From assembly GCA_036654655.1 (NCBI GenBank), contig JAVVRP010000012.1, positions 1 through 18,546 of the forward strand: DNA of 18,546 nt, read 5' to 3'. The position numbers and the translations under genes are program-made. Position 1 is the first letter of the stretch. Every line of letters begins with the position of its first letter. Below are positions 6,995 through 15,118 of the stretch, piece by piece. Below the pieces are notes generated by a model. It searched no databases. It worked only from the letters and a program-made list of their open reading frames with translations, and had not been told where the DNA came from. The DNA comes from JAVVRP01 sp036654655. GTDB taxonomy: Bacteria; Bacillota; Clostridia; Christensenellales; UBA1242.

Positions 6995-8455
6995 TTAGTT
7001 TTTTTCACTATTAATAAAGCCAGTTAATCCTTTTTTCCAATCTAAATACAAAATATTACCTTTATTTTTTGATATTTTGGGTTCAAACTTATTTTTGAGT
7101 TTCCATAATTTTTGTATCTGCTCTTTTGTTTTTGTTTTTGTGCCAATAAGCCCCATGTAAATTGCTCCCAAAAGAGTTGATTCAATTTGAGTGGGGATAC
7201 AAATTTTTAGTCCAGACACATCTGCTTGAAACTGCATTAAAAACTGGCTGTTTGTAACACCGCCATCACATCTTAATTCTTTTAAAGGCAATTTTGCTTC
7301 CTTAAAAATTGCCTCGCAACAATATGCAATGGACTCCAAAGAACTTCTAACAAAATCGGCCTTGCATGTTCCTCTTGAAAGTCCAGTGTACGCTGCCCGT
7401 AAATTTGACATCCAAAATGGCGCGCCAAGCCCCGTTAAAGCAGGATAAAATTTGACCCCATTAGTGCTTTTTATTGAAAATGAAAGTTTATCGCAATCAC
7501 TTGCTGTTGAAATAAATTCAAGTTCTTTAAGCCATTCTACAATGCTTCCTGCATTAAAAACACTGCCTTCTATTGCATAATTTGTTTTATCATTTATTGT
7601 GTATGCAACAGTTGATATTAATTTTTTTTTACGGCTTATTTTTTCACCAGTGTTCACAAGCATAAAACTTCCAGTGCCATAAGTATTTTTTGCCATCCCT
7701 TTTTCAAAGCAACACTGCCCAACAAGTGCGGACTGCTGGTCTCCAATTATTCCCACCACATCCACTAAACTTTCATTTATTTTATATTGTCCTATTTTTG
7801 CGTTTGAGTTAACAATTTTGGGCAAATAGTTTTCTTGAATGGAAAACTGTTTTAACATCCGCAAATCCCATTTAAGTGTTTTTAAATTCATAAGCATTGT
7901 TCTGCTGGCATTGGTTGTGTCTGTTGCAAAATTGCCTGTTAACTTAAACGCCACAAAACTGTCTATTGTTCCCAAACAAAGCCTGTTATTTTTTGCAAGC
8001 CACGCAACCTGTTTGTTGTTTTTTAACAACCAATTCATTTTTGTTGCAGAAAAGTATGCATCTGGAATTAACCCTGTTATTGATTTTATTTTTTTTATTT
8101 GTGATACTGTAAGTTTGTTAATTTGAGATGACGTTCTTCTACATTGCCAAATTATACTTGGATAAACTGCCTCTCCTGTTTTTTTGTCCCATGCAACAAC
8201 TGTTTCTCGTTGATTAGTTATGCTTATGCATAAAACATCGTTCAATTTTGTTTTTGTTTTGCCAATTACTTCAATTATTGTTTGTTGCACTGATTCCCAA
8301 ATTTTGTTTGCATCGGCTTCCACCCATCCACTTTGAGGAAAATTTAATTTGATAGGCTGGCTACAACAATCAATTATTTTAGCGCTTTTAATATCATAAA
8401 TTCCAGTTCTGGTGCTTGTGGTTCCTTCATCTATTCCTATAATAAAATTTTTCAT
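6995..8455 (-). CDS. glpK: Glycerol kinase (FGGY family)
   Basis: This 486-residue cytoplasmic kinase phosphorylates glycerol to sn-glycerol-3-phosphate with ATP. FGGY motifs are intact: the N-terminal phosphate loop DEGTTSTR (9-16), NQRET (81-85) with glycerol-contacting R83 and E84, WQCRRT (103-108), NASRTML (182-188), the catalytic GDQQSAL (238-244) with D239 and Q240, KNTYGTGSFML (256-266), GLGAPFW (342-348) and DGGVTNSQFLMQFQAD (397-412). Classic GlpK has DQGTTS where this has DEGTTS. The His that HPr phosphorylates in enterococcal GlpK (segment before the GDQQ motif) is not present; the matching stretch reads QYKIN. GAGGGAG precedes the ATG. It is the last gene of the glycerol module, 23 bases after the DUF1667 gene. 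Because FGGY enzymes diverge in substrate, the glycerol assignment also leans on its neighbours. Confidence 0.92.
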   Translation of the reverse strand: MKNFIIGIDEGTTSTRTGIYDIKSAKIIDCCSQPIKLNFPQSGWVEADANKIWESVQQTIIEVIGKTKTKLNDVLCISITNQRETVVAWDKKTGEAVYPSIIWQCRRTSSQINKLTVSQIKKIKSITGLIPDAYFSATKMNWLLKNNKQVAWLAKNNRLCLGTIDSFVAFKLTGNFATDTTNASRTMLMNLKTLKWDLRMLKQFSIQENYLPKIVNSNAKIGQYKINESLVDVVGIIGDQQSALVGQCCFEKGMAKNTYGTGSFMLVNTGEKISRKKKLISTVAYTINDKTNYAIEGSVFNAGSIVEWLKELEFISTASDCDKLSFSIKSTNGVKFYPALTGLGAPFWMSNLRAAYTGLSRGTCKADFVRSSLESIAYCCEAIFKEAKLPLKELRCDGGVTNSQFLMQFQADVSGLKICIPTQIESTLLGAIYMGLIGTKTKTKEQIQKLWKLKNKFEPKISKNKGNILYLDWKKGLTGFINSEKN

Positions 8456-8478
8456 TTTTCTCCCTCACAACAACATTG

Positions 8479-8835
8479 TTAAATGTTATTTACATTTGTT
8501 ACAACAAAATCTGCACATAAACCTAGCACGTTTTCAATAATTTTTTCGCCATATTTATATGGCTTGTCTTTAATTTTTTCAAGTTCTTTTAGCACGTTAA
8601 ATATTTTATTTTTGGGCACTGGAATTGTTGTTTTAACATTAATTACTTGTGTTTTTGTTGTTATGGTTGCAGTTACAACCCTTGTTGGATTTTGAACTTC
8701 GCTTTTGCCATAAATTTCACCGCGCGCACAAAAATTTCCAGAAACAATAACGTTTTTGCCGTGTTTGTTAATTGTTAAATTACAGCCTTTGGGACATACT
8801 ATACATACAGTTTGAATTGGAAATTTGTTTGCCAT
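8479..8835 (-). CDS. DUF1667 cysteine-cluster protein of the glycerol module
   Basis: This 118-residue protein matches DUF1667. Four cysteines, C11, C14, C18 and C36, form a CX2CX3CX17C pattern like the iron-sulfur site at the start of molybdopterin oxidoreductases, followed by RGEIYGKSEVQNPTRVV (38-54). The rest is a small alpha/beta region. Proteins of this family are usually encoded with the two flavoproteins seen upstream. A role as a small electron-transfer or assembly partner is plausible but unproven; the cysteines could instead bind zinc. AGGAG overlaps the stop of the preceding gene, 8 bases before this ATG, indicating tight co-expression. Confidence 0.85.
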   Translation of the reverse strand: MANKFPIQTVCIVCPKGCNLTINKHGKNVIVSGNFCARGEIYGKSEVQNPTRVVTATITTKTQVINVKTTIPVPKNKIFNVLKELEKIKDKPYKYGEKIIENVLGLCADFVVTNVNNI

Positions 8836-8843
8836 TTTTTCTC

Positions 8844-10076
8844 CTAATTTATTTTTTGCTCTTCAATAACAAGTTTTGCATCGCAATTAATGTTTTTTAC
8901 ACTAATTTGTTGAAGTTCCCCAGCATTTATTGCCGTGTATTTTTTTTGAAATATAACATTTTTTCCACACACAAGTTTTACACAGCCCTTGTTTATCTTT
9001 TGTTTTACTCTGAAAAATAATTCTACATCACCTTTTCTTGTTATAATTTGAGGAATTACATGTGATATACTTGAATCACACTCTATTTTAAATTTGCAGT
9101 TGTTTATTAACAACCCCTTTGCCTTTAAAGCCGAACTTTCTCCTGCAAGTTCACCCTCTGCACTGGCGTTGTCTGCAAGGTCATGGATTTGCAAAACGTT
9201 GCCACAAGAAAAAATCCCATCAATTTCTGTCTGACGGTCTTGGTCCACCACCGTACTTTTTGTTTTTGCATCTAATTGAATAAAGTTTTTAACCAAATCT
9301 ATTTCTGGAATTAAACCAACAGACAATAAAACACAATCACAATTTATTGTTTTTTCTTTTTTTAAAATTGGCACATAATTACGGTCCACTGGGGCAAATT
9401 TAACACCTTCTACTCTGCTTTCTCCAATTACTTGCGTTATTGTGCATCCTAAATATAATGGAATATCAAAATCTTGCAAACACTGGCGTAAATTTCTTGC
9501 CAACCCACTGGCTTCTTTTTTTATCTCAATAACGCCCAAAACTTTTGCACCTTGCAAAATTAATCTTCGGCACATAATAAGGCCAATATCTCCACTGCCT
9601 AAAACAACAACATTTTTACCCGGCAACTTGCCATTACAATTAATCATTTTTTGGGCAAGCCCCGCCGTGTAAATTCCAACTGGACGTGTTCCACAAAGAA
9701 AAATTTGTCCAGCAGTTTTTTCTCTGCACCCCATGGCAAGAATAATTGTTTTTGTTTTAATTGTTTTGGAACAATTTTCACAAATGATATCAACCTCTCC
9801 TTTTCGAACGCAAGCAACAAATGTGTTAAGCAAAACTTTTATTTTTGCTTTTTTTATTTGCAATGATTGTTTATAAGCATACTCTGGGCCTGTTAATTCG
9901 GAACCAAAATATTTTAAGCCAAATCCGTTATGTATACATTGATTTAAAATTCCACCAAGTTTGTTTGCACGTTCAATAAGCAAAACTTTTAAGCCATTTT
10001 TGCTTGCCGAAAGCGCACTGCTCATTCCCGCTGGTCCGCCACCTATTACAACAACATCATATATTATTTGTTTCAT
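8844..10076 (-). CDS. FAD/NAD-binding pyridine nucleotide-disulfide type oxidoreductase
   Basis: This 410-residue flavoprotein has a two-dinucleotide-binding fold: an FAD-binding GGGPAG (12-17) with the acidic end of the second strand at E35, an NAD-binding GSGDIG (160-165), and a second FAD contact around FSCGNV (289-294). C47 in GGILNQCIHNGFG is a family feature, but no CxxxxC redox disulfide is visible at the usual place. Proteins of this type sit beside BFD-fused glycerol-3-phosphate dehydrogenases and DUF1667 in clostridia. They probably pass electrons from the partner dehydrogenase to NAD(P). The ATG overlaps the upstream stop by four bases (ATGA). The exact reaction is inferred from context. 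Confidence 0.9.
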   Translation of the reverse strand: MKQIIYDVVVIGGGPAGMSSALSASKNGLKVLLIERANKLGGILNQCIHNGFGLKYFGSELTGPEYAYKQSLQIKKAKIKVLLNTFVACVRKGEVDIICENCSKTIKTKTIILAMGCREKTAGQIFLCGTRPVGIYTAGLAQKMINCNGKLPGKNVVVLGSGDIGLIMCRRLILQGAKVLGVIEIKKEASGLARNLRQCLQDFDIPLYLGCTITQVIGESRVEGVKFAPVDRNYVPILKKEKTINCDCVLLSVGLIPEIDLVKNFIQLDAKTKSTVVDQDRQTEIDGIFSCGNVLQIHDLADNASAEGELAGESSALKAKGLLINNCKFKIECDSSISHVIPQIITRKGDVELFFRVKQKINKGCVKLVCGKNVIFQKKYTAINAGELQQISVKNINCDAKLVIEEQKIN

Positions 10077-11500
10077 TCTTCACTTTCCTTTGTTTTAAGT
10101 GTAGAATATGGCATGATTTCACTATTCTTATATTCTTTTAAAATATTTTGAATTGGCATTCCCGTTTCGCGTGAAATAATTTCGCATATCCTTGTTGTGC
10201 AAAATCCACCCTGACAACGTCCCATGCCTGCACGAACACGCCTTTTTATTCCGTCCACAGTAATAGCGGGAAGATGCGAATGAATTGCTTGCATAATTTC
10301 TGCCTCACTTACAATTTCGCACCTACAAACAATTTTACCAAAATTAGGGTTTAATTTTATTAATTCATTTTGCTTTTTTTGGCTTAATTTTGCAAAATTT
10401 GTGTATGGAACTCGCTTTTCAAACTTTTTGATTTTTGTTGAAAGATTAAGTAAATCACAAACTTCAACAGCAATTTGTGGCATTGCAGAAATTCCTGGCG
10501 AGTTTATTCCTGCAATATTAACAACTCCATTTATTTTGCTTTTTTCAACAATAAAGTCATCCCCAACACTTACTCTTACTCCCGAATATTTTCTTATAAC
10601 CTTGTCCCATGGCACATTGTTAAACATGGATGAAATACTTTGCCTTATTTGATTTAATCCATCTGCCGTTGTTGCTTTTGAGTTTTCAAAGTTTTCGGAA
10701 GTTGGACCAAACAAAATATTTCCTGACACTGTTGGAGTTGCAAGAATTCCTTTTCCTGCATTTGTGGGAAGTGGAAAAACTGTTACCCCAACAAAATCAC
10801 ATTTGTCCAAAACAAAATATTGTCCGCGTTTAAATTGTAAGTTATATTTTTCTCCCCCATACAAACTTGAAAGTTGGTTAAACCCAGATGCTGTTGAATT
10901 TACAATTTGTTTGGCTTTTACAATTTTTTTTCCATTTGTAATTTCAAAATAAAAATTGTTTTTATTTAATTCTTTTTTTACTATATTTGTGCAATTGTAA
11001 TTTAGAAGTACCGTTCCACCGCAAACAATAGCCTCTTCACACAAGGCAACACATAAGCCATATGGAGAAACAATTCCTGCACTTTTTGCATATAATCCAT
11101 AATTAAAATTTGGTTTTAAGTTTGGAACAAGTTCATGAAGTTGCTTGCTTAAAATAATTGATATGTTTTTCACACCATTTTGCAAGCCTCTTTGCAAAAG
11201 CGGTTTTAAATCTTGCTTATTTTCTGCAACAACAACTGCTCCAATTTGCTCAAATTCAACACCTAAACGTTTGCACATTAAAGGATATTCTTTTGCTCCA
11301 AGTAAATTAAATTTTGCTTTTTTTGTGTTTGAAACACAATCAAATCCAGCATGCACAAGCCCGCTGTTTGCTTTTGTTGCACCAGTTGAAACATCTGCAC
11401 ACTTTTCTAATAAAACAGCATTATGCCCTGCTCTGCAAAGTAAATTAAGTATGCCCGTGCCAACAATTCCCCCTCCAAATATTGCAACATCATATATCAT
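10073..11500 (-). CDS. FAD-dependent oxidoreductase with C-terminal BFD-like [2Fe-2S] domain (GlpA/LhgO-like)
   Basis: This 475-residue protein fuses a DAO-type FAD oxidoreductase (about 1-360) to a bacterioferritin-associated-ferredoxin-like domain. The FAD site is GGGIVG (9-14), with E32 closing the ADP loop. The C-terminal domain has C392 and C394 in VCRCE, and C429 and C434 in CQGGFC, the expected four [2Fe-2S] ligands. The closest named relatives are anaerobic glycerol-3-phosphate dehydrogenase GlpA and L-2-hydroxyglutarate oxidase. Next to glycerol kinase, oxidation of sn-glycerol-3-phosphate to dihydroxyacetone phosphate is the likely reaction. Classic GlpB and GlpC subunits are absent; the next two genes probably take their place. 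AAGGAAG precedes the ATG, and a promoter lies within 60 bases upstream. Confidence 0.88.
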   Translation of the reverse strand: MIYDVAIFGGGIVGTGILNLLCRAGHNAVLLEKCADVSTGATKANSGLVHAGFDCVSNTKKAKFNLLGAKEYPLMCKRLGVEFEQIGAVVVAENKQDLKPLLQRGLQNGVKNISIILSKQLHELVPNLKPNFNYGLYAKSAGIVSPYGLCVALCEEAIVCGGTVLLNYNCTNIVKKELNKNNFYFEITNGKKIVKAKQIVNSTASGFNQLSSLYGGEKYNLQFKRGQYFVLDKCDFVGVTVFPLPTNAGKGILATPTVSGNILFGPTSENFENSKATTADGLNQIRQSISSMFNNVPWDKVIRKYSGVRVSVGDDFIVEKSKINGVVNIAGINSPGISAMPQIAVEVCDLLNLSTKIKKFEKRVPYTNFAKLSQKKQNELIKLNPNFGKIVCRCEIVSEAEIMQAIHSHLPAITVDGIKRRVRAGMGRCQGGFCTTRICEIISRETGMPIQNILKEYKNSEIMPYSTLKTKESEE

Positions 11501-11512
11501 ATGACACTTCCT

Positions 11513-11525
11513 TAAAACTGTTTTA
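11513..11525. promoter_or_regulatory. Palindrome in the glycerol operon leader
   Basis: TAAAA-CTG-TTTTA is an exact 5-bp inverted repeat around three bases. It lies between the proposed promoter (11529-11558) and the ribosome site of the GlpA-like gene. An operator for a glycerol- or catabolite-responsive regulator is possible. In AT-rich DNA such a short palindrome can also occur by chance. Confidence 0.25.
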
Positions 11526-11528
11526 TAT

Positions 11529-11558
11529 ATTTTAATTTTTTTAGCACTTAAAAGTCAA
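11529..11558 (-). promoter_or_regulatory. Probable promoter of the glycerol-3-phosphate module
   Basis: On the minus strand, TTGACT (11558 to 11553) is followed after 18 bases by TAAAAT (11534 to 11529), about 30 bases before the ATG at 11500. The -35 matches consensus at five of six bases. It lies in the gap after the DUF378 gene, so the glycerol genes need not depend on the DUF378 promoter. Confidence 0.5.
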
Positions 11559-11574
11559 GTTTTTTTATTGTAAC

Positions 11575-11844
11575 TTAATCTTTATCTTCTTCCCCTAAAA
11601 CATCTCCAACTTTTTCTGCTGTTTTTTTAAATTTTGGGTTTAATATATCCACCTTCCCTTTATATTTAATTGTCATAACAACAATCCAAACTGTTGCAAT
11701 GCCAACTAAAATATAAATTAATCTGCTAAAAATATTTGCCTGAGTGCCAAAAAGTCCAGCAACAAAATCATATTGCAAAAATCCAATACTTGCCCAATTC
11801 ATTCCGCCAATTATTAACAAAATATATGATAAAAATGTTAACAT
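11575..11844 (-). CDS. DUF378 small membrane protein
   Basis: This 89-residue protein resembles DUF378/YuzA proteins: a first membrane helix (about 3-23) containing GGMNWASIG, the conserved FVAGLFG segment (27-33), then SRLIYILVG leading into a second helix (about 41-60). A charged cytoplasmic tail (60-89, ending EEDKD) follows; it is lysine-rich and then acidic. GAGGGAG precedes the ATG. The family has no established function. It is co-directional with the glycerol genes but probably a separate unit, given the promoter downstream of it. Confidence 0.85.
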   Translation of the reverse strand: MLTFLSYILLIIGGMNWASIGFLQYDFVAGLFGTQANIFSRLIYILVGIATVWIVVMTIKYKGKVDILNPKFKKTAEKVGDVLGEEDKD

Positions 11845-11867
11845 GTTTTGCTCCCTCTTTTATGTAG

Positions 11868-11895
11868 TTTGTACCATTTTTAGCGTAATATTCAA
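11868..11895 (-). promoter_or_regulatory. Possible promoter of the DUF378 gene
   Basis: On the minus strand, TTGAAT (11895 to 11890) and TACAAA (11873 to 11868) are separated by 16 bases, upstream of the ATG at 11844. The match is moderate. It lies back to back with the promoter of the VirD4-like gene. Confidence 0.35.
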
Positions 11896-11906
11896 AAATA
11901 TTTTAG

Positions 11907-11935
11907 TTGTTTTAATGCTTAACTTGTGATACAAT
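11907..11935 (+). promoter_or_regulatory. Probable promoter of the VirD4-like/ychF genes
   Basis: TTGTTT (11907-11912) and TACAAT (11930-11935) are separated by exactly 17 bases, 33 bases before the ATG at 11969. GGAGG at 11960-11964 is the ribosome site. The spacing and -10 are good and the -35 is fair, so this gene looks expressed rather than silent. Confidence 0.5.
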
Positions 11936-11968
11936 TTGTGTAATAATGTTTAAAGGTTTGGAGGTTTT

Positions 11969-13939
11969 ATGAGTTTTAATAAAAAAATTTTAATTTTCTT
12001 TTTATTTTCAATTTTAGGATATATTGCCGGGGTTGTAATTTCTGGGCTTACATCAAACTTTTCTAACATTTTAGGGCTTCTTACATCTCAAATAACTTTT
12101 GCTGTAACAATATGTTGCTCCGCACTTTCACTTGTGTTTGTTCTTACAGCAAAAGCACCAGAATCAAAAAACAGTTTTCGCTCTGGAAAAACAAAATCAG
12201 GAGATAGCCATGATCAATTTTTTGATGCCGCATGGATAACAAAAAAACAACTTGAAACAAATCCTGAGTTTATGTATTCAACATGGGAAAGTTTGCCTAG
12301 TGTAAAAAAATCTGGAATTGTTATTCGCAACATTTTGGAAAATAACAAATATTCGGTTAATATGTATAACCCAATAAACACATTGATTATTGGAACCACT
12401 GGAAGTGGTAAGACCACGGCTTTAATTGAGCCAACTATTCGTATTTTTGCACGCACTTCCGAAAAACCTTGCATGGTTATAACAGATCCAAAAGGCGAAC
12501 TTTTTGATCACCATGCAGGCTATCTTAAACAACAAGGTTACAAAGTAATTGTGCTGGACCTAAGAAAGCCATTTCAATCTGACAGATGGAATCCCATGGA
12601 AAATGCTTTTTTAATTGCAGAAAAAGCAAGGAATATATATAATGAAGTTAGTGTTCATAAAGGTGGCAAACCCGAGGATTTTAAACTTAAACGCTATCAA
12701 GATGAGGCGTTTGGCAATGAGTGGTATGAATTTAATAAATGCGCATATCCAAACAAAACCACACTAGAAACAAATGTAGGAATTCGCAAACAAGAACTTA
12801 TGGATGACGCAGAAAACGAACTTAGAGAAATTGCATGTGCAGTTTGTCCTGTTAGCAGTCAGGGCGATTCATCAAATTGGGAACGCGGAGCACAAGACTA
12901 TTTGTATGCAATTATGCTTGCAATGCTTGAAGATAGTTTTGACAGTCGTTTAGGAATGACAAAAAACAAGTTTATTCCTTACAACGTTACACAAATAGGT
13001 TTTTATCGTGACTCTAACGGTGGACAATTTGACACCGTAAGAAATTATTTTAAAGGTAGGCCAGAAACAAGCAAATCTGTTATGTTGGCAAATGGAGTTA
13101 TTAACAATGCCGACGTTACTATGCGTGGATTTTTAGGTATTTTGCAAGGAAATCTTTCGTTGTTTCAAGATAGTGGCATTTCTTATGTTACAAGCGCTAG
13201 TGATATTTCTTTTGATAATTTTGTTGATCAGCCAACGGTGTTTTTTCTTAAAATTCCAGATGAAAAAACATCTAGGCACCCAATTGCAACAATTTGCATT
13301 TCTCAACTTTATAAAAAACTTATTGAAATTGCCTCGGCAAACCTCCCAGACTTAAAACTTCCAAGAACAGTATATTTTATTATGGACGAGTTTGCAAATT
13401 TACCAAAAATTCCTAAAATGGATACCATTATTTCTGTTTGCCGTGCAAGAAAAATATTTTTTGAGATGGCAATTCAATCTTATTCTCAATTAGATGATAA
13501 GTATGGAAAAGAAACCGCAAACACAATAAAACAAAATTGCAACATTCAAATATATGTTGGAACAACTGATTTGCAAACACAAAAAGAGTTTTCCGAAAAA
13601 TGTGGGAACATTTCTCTTGAAATGGAAAATGTTTCAGAAAGCAAAGGTGAAAAAGATAGCAAAAGCAAAACAACAAGTAAACAACTTGTTCAAATTCCGC
13701 TTATTAGCCCTTATGAACTTGGTCAAATTGGAATAAATAATGCTGTCATTCAAATATTTAATCAAAACCCAATTAAAACACCGCTTACACCTTGGTTTAA
13801 CACTCCACAGTTTGAAAGAATTCTTTACACCGGGCCTGTTGCACAAGCAAAGCCGATTAATTTTGAAGAACTTTATTACAGCATGAAACAAAGAAATAAA
13901 ATTTGTGTAAGTTCAAGCCCTTTTGATAGCGATTTTTAG
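11969..13939 (+). CDS. VirD4/TraG-type type IV secretion coupling ATPase, without conjugation neighbours
   Basis: This 656-residue protein is an apparently complete type IV coupling protein, the hexameric membrane ATPase that brings DNA-relaxase or protein substrates to a secretion channel. It has two N-terminal membrane helices (about 7-26 and 42-60), then a cytoplasmic ATPase domain with Walker A GTTGSGKTT (142-150), ITDPKGELFD (171-180), WNPM (207-210), WERGAQDYLYA (304-314) and Walker B YFIMDEFANLPKIP (469-482). The region after the ATPase motifs includes a Ser/Lys/Glu-rich stretch (554-571). The length fits Gram-positive VirD4/TraG proteins. There is no relaxase, VirB4, VirB6, integrase or attachment site in the window. 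Its base composition looks like its neighbours, so recent acquisition is not evident. Its stop overlaps the ychF ribosome site. An orphan or repurposed coupling protein is likely; its substrate is unknown. Confidence 0.92.
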   Translation: MSFNKKILIFFLFSILGYIAGVVISGLTSNFSNILGLLTSQITFAVTICCSALSLVFVLTAKAPESKNSFRSGKTKSGDSHDQFFDAAWITKKQLETNPEFMYSTWESLPSVKKSGIVIRNILENNKYSVNMYNPINTLIIGTTGSGKTTALIEPTIRIFARTSEKPCMVITDPKGELFDHHAGYLKQQGYKVIVLDLRKPFQSDRWNPMENAFLIAEKARNIYNEVSVHKGGKPEDFKLKRYQDEAFGNEWYEFNKCAYPNKTTLETNVGIRKQELMDDAENELREIACAVCPVSSQGDSSNWERGAQDYLYAIMLAMLEDSFDSRLGMTKNKFIPYNVTQIGFYRDSNGGQFDTVRNYFKGRPETSKSVMLANGVINNADVTMRGFLGILQGNLSLFQDSGISYVTSASDISFDNFVDQPTVFFLKIPDEKTSRHPIATICISQLYKKLIEIASANLPDLKLPRTVYFIMDEFANLPKIPKMDTIISVCRARKIFFEMAIQSYSQLDDKYGKETANTIKQNCNIQIYVGTTDLQTQKEFSEKCGNISLEMENVSESKGEKDSKSKTTSKQLVQIPLISPYELGQIGINNAVIQIFNQNPIKTPLTPWFNTPQFERILYTGPVAQAKPINFEELYYSMKQRNKICVSSSPFDSDF

Positions 13940-13950
13940 GAGTTAAACAC

Positions 13951-15039
13951 ATGAAGATTGGTGTGGTTGGTTTGCCAAATGTTGGCAAAAGCACGTTATT
14001 TAATGCAATTACAAATGCGGGCGCCGAATGTGCGAACTATCCTTTTTGCACAATAGAACCAAATATTGGAATTGTTTCCATAAAAGATGAAAGACTAGAC
14101 GCACTGGCAAAGTTTTATTCTAGCAAAAAAATTACGCCTGCTTATATTGAATTTGTTGATATTGCGGGGCTGGTCGCTGGTGCCAGCAAGGGTGAAGGAC
14201 TTGGTAACAAATTTTTAAGCCATATTAGAGAAGTTGATCTTATTGTGCATGTTGTAAGATGCTTTGACGATGAAAAAATTATTTCAGTTACTGGCAAGGT
14301 AAATCCAAAAAGTGACATTGACATTATTGAATTAGAACTTGTTTTGTCTGATTTGGAAAGCGTTACAAAAAGGCTGGACAAAGGCATAAAACTGCTTAGA
14401 GTTGGATCAAAAGAGGTGGGTGAAGAAGTTGAATTGCTTGCAAAAATTAAAGAACAACTAGAACAAGGAAAACCTGCAAGAACATTAGAATACAGTGTTG
14501 ATGAGCAAAAAATGCTATCAAACTTTTTTTTGCTAACAACAAAACCAGTTATTTATGTTGCTAATATAAGTGAACATGATATTGAAAAACCTAACAACCA
14601 TGTTAATATTGTTCAGGAAATTGCAAAATCTCAAAACTCGCAATGTATTGTTTTATGTGCAAAAATTGAAGAAGAAATTGCAAAACTGGATTTGGAAGAC
14701 CAGCAAATGTTTAAAGAAGAACTAGGGATAACAAAAAGCGGACTTGAAAAACTGACCAATGCTTGTTACGCACTTTTGGGGCTTATGAGTTTTTTAACTG
14801 CCGGAGAAACAGAAACGCGTGCTTGGACAATTAAAAAAGGCTCCACTGCGCCAGAAGCGGCCGGAAAAATTCACTCAGATTTTCAAAAAGGATTTATTAA
14901 AGCAGAAGTAATTAATTACGCCGATTTGCTTTTGTTTGGGGGTTTGGCTCAGGCAAAAGAAAAGGGCCGTGTACGAATTGAAGGCAAAAATTACGTTGTT
15001 CAAGATGGCGATGTTATTTTATTTAAATTTAACGTTTAA
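13951..15039 (+). CDS. ychF: Redox-sensitive ribosome-binding ATPase YchF
   Basis: YchF (OLA1 family) is a universally conserved Obg-like P-loop protein that prefers ATP and binds ribosomes. The 362-residue protein has the G1 loop GLPNVGKS (7-14), the segment NYPFCTIEPN (29-38) with a conserved cysteine C33, G3 DIAGL (70-74), the altered G4 motif NISE (205-208) in place of NKxD, and a C-terminal TGS-like domain (about 278-362) ending in GDVILFKFNV. The length is normal. AGGAG (13938-13942) overlaps the stop of the VirD4-like gene, 8 bases before the ATG, so the two genes are probably one transcript. That pairing is unusual; ychF usually sits near pth or translation genes in other bacteria. 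Confidence 0.97.
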   Translation: MKIGVVGLPNVGKSTLFNAITNAGAECANYPFCTIEPNIGIVSIKDERLDALAKFYSSKKITPAYIEFVDIAGLVAGASKGEGLGNKFLSHIREVDLIVHVVRCFDDEKIISVTGKVNPKSDIDIIELELVLSDLESVTKRLDKGIKLLRVGSKEVGEEVELLAKIKEQLEQGKPARTLEYSVDEQKMLSNFFLLTTKPVIYVANISEHDIEKPNNHVNIVQEIAKSQNSQCIVLCAKIEEEIAKLDLEDQQMFKEELGITKSGLEKLTNACYALLGLMSFLTAGETETRAWTIKKGSTAPEAAGKIHSDFQKGFIKAEVINYADLLLFGGLAQAKEKGRVRIEGKNYVVQDGDVILFKFNV

Positions 15040-15118
15040 TTTTTTTTAATATTTTTTTTACTTTTTGAATATTATTTTTGAAAATACATAAACTTTTTAA
15101 AAAAAAGGAAGTAAAAAA

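Noticed and set aside
11969..13939. An integrative conjugative element
   Set aside because: Only the coupling protein is present. No integrase, relaxase, attachment repeats or composition change was seen in the window.
15040..15118. Hairpin terminator after ychF
   Set aside because: There is a T-rich run after the stop, but only a trivial AT stem precedes it. Support is too weak.
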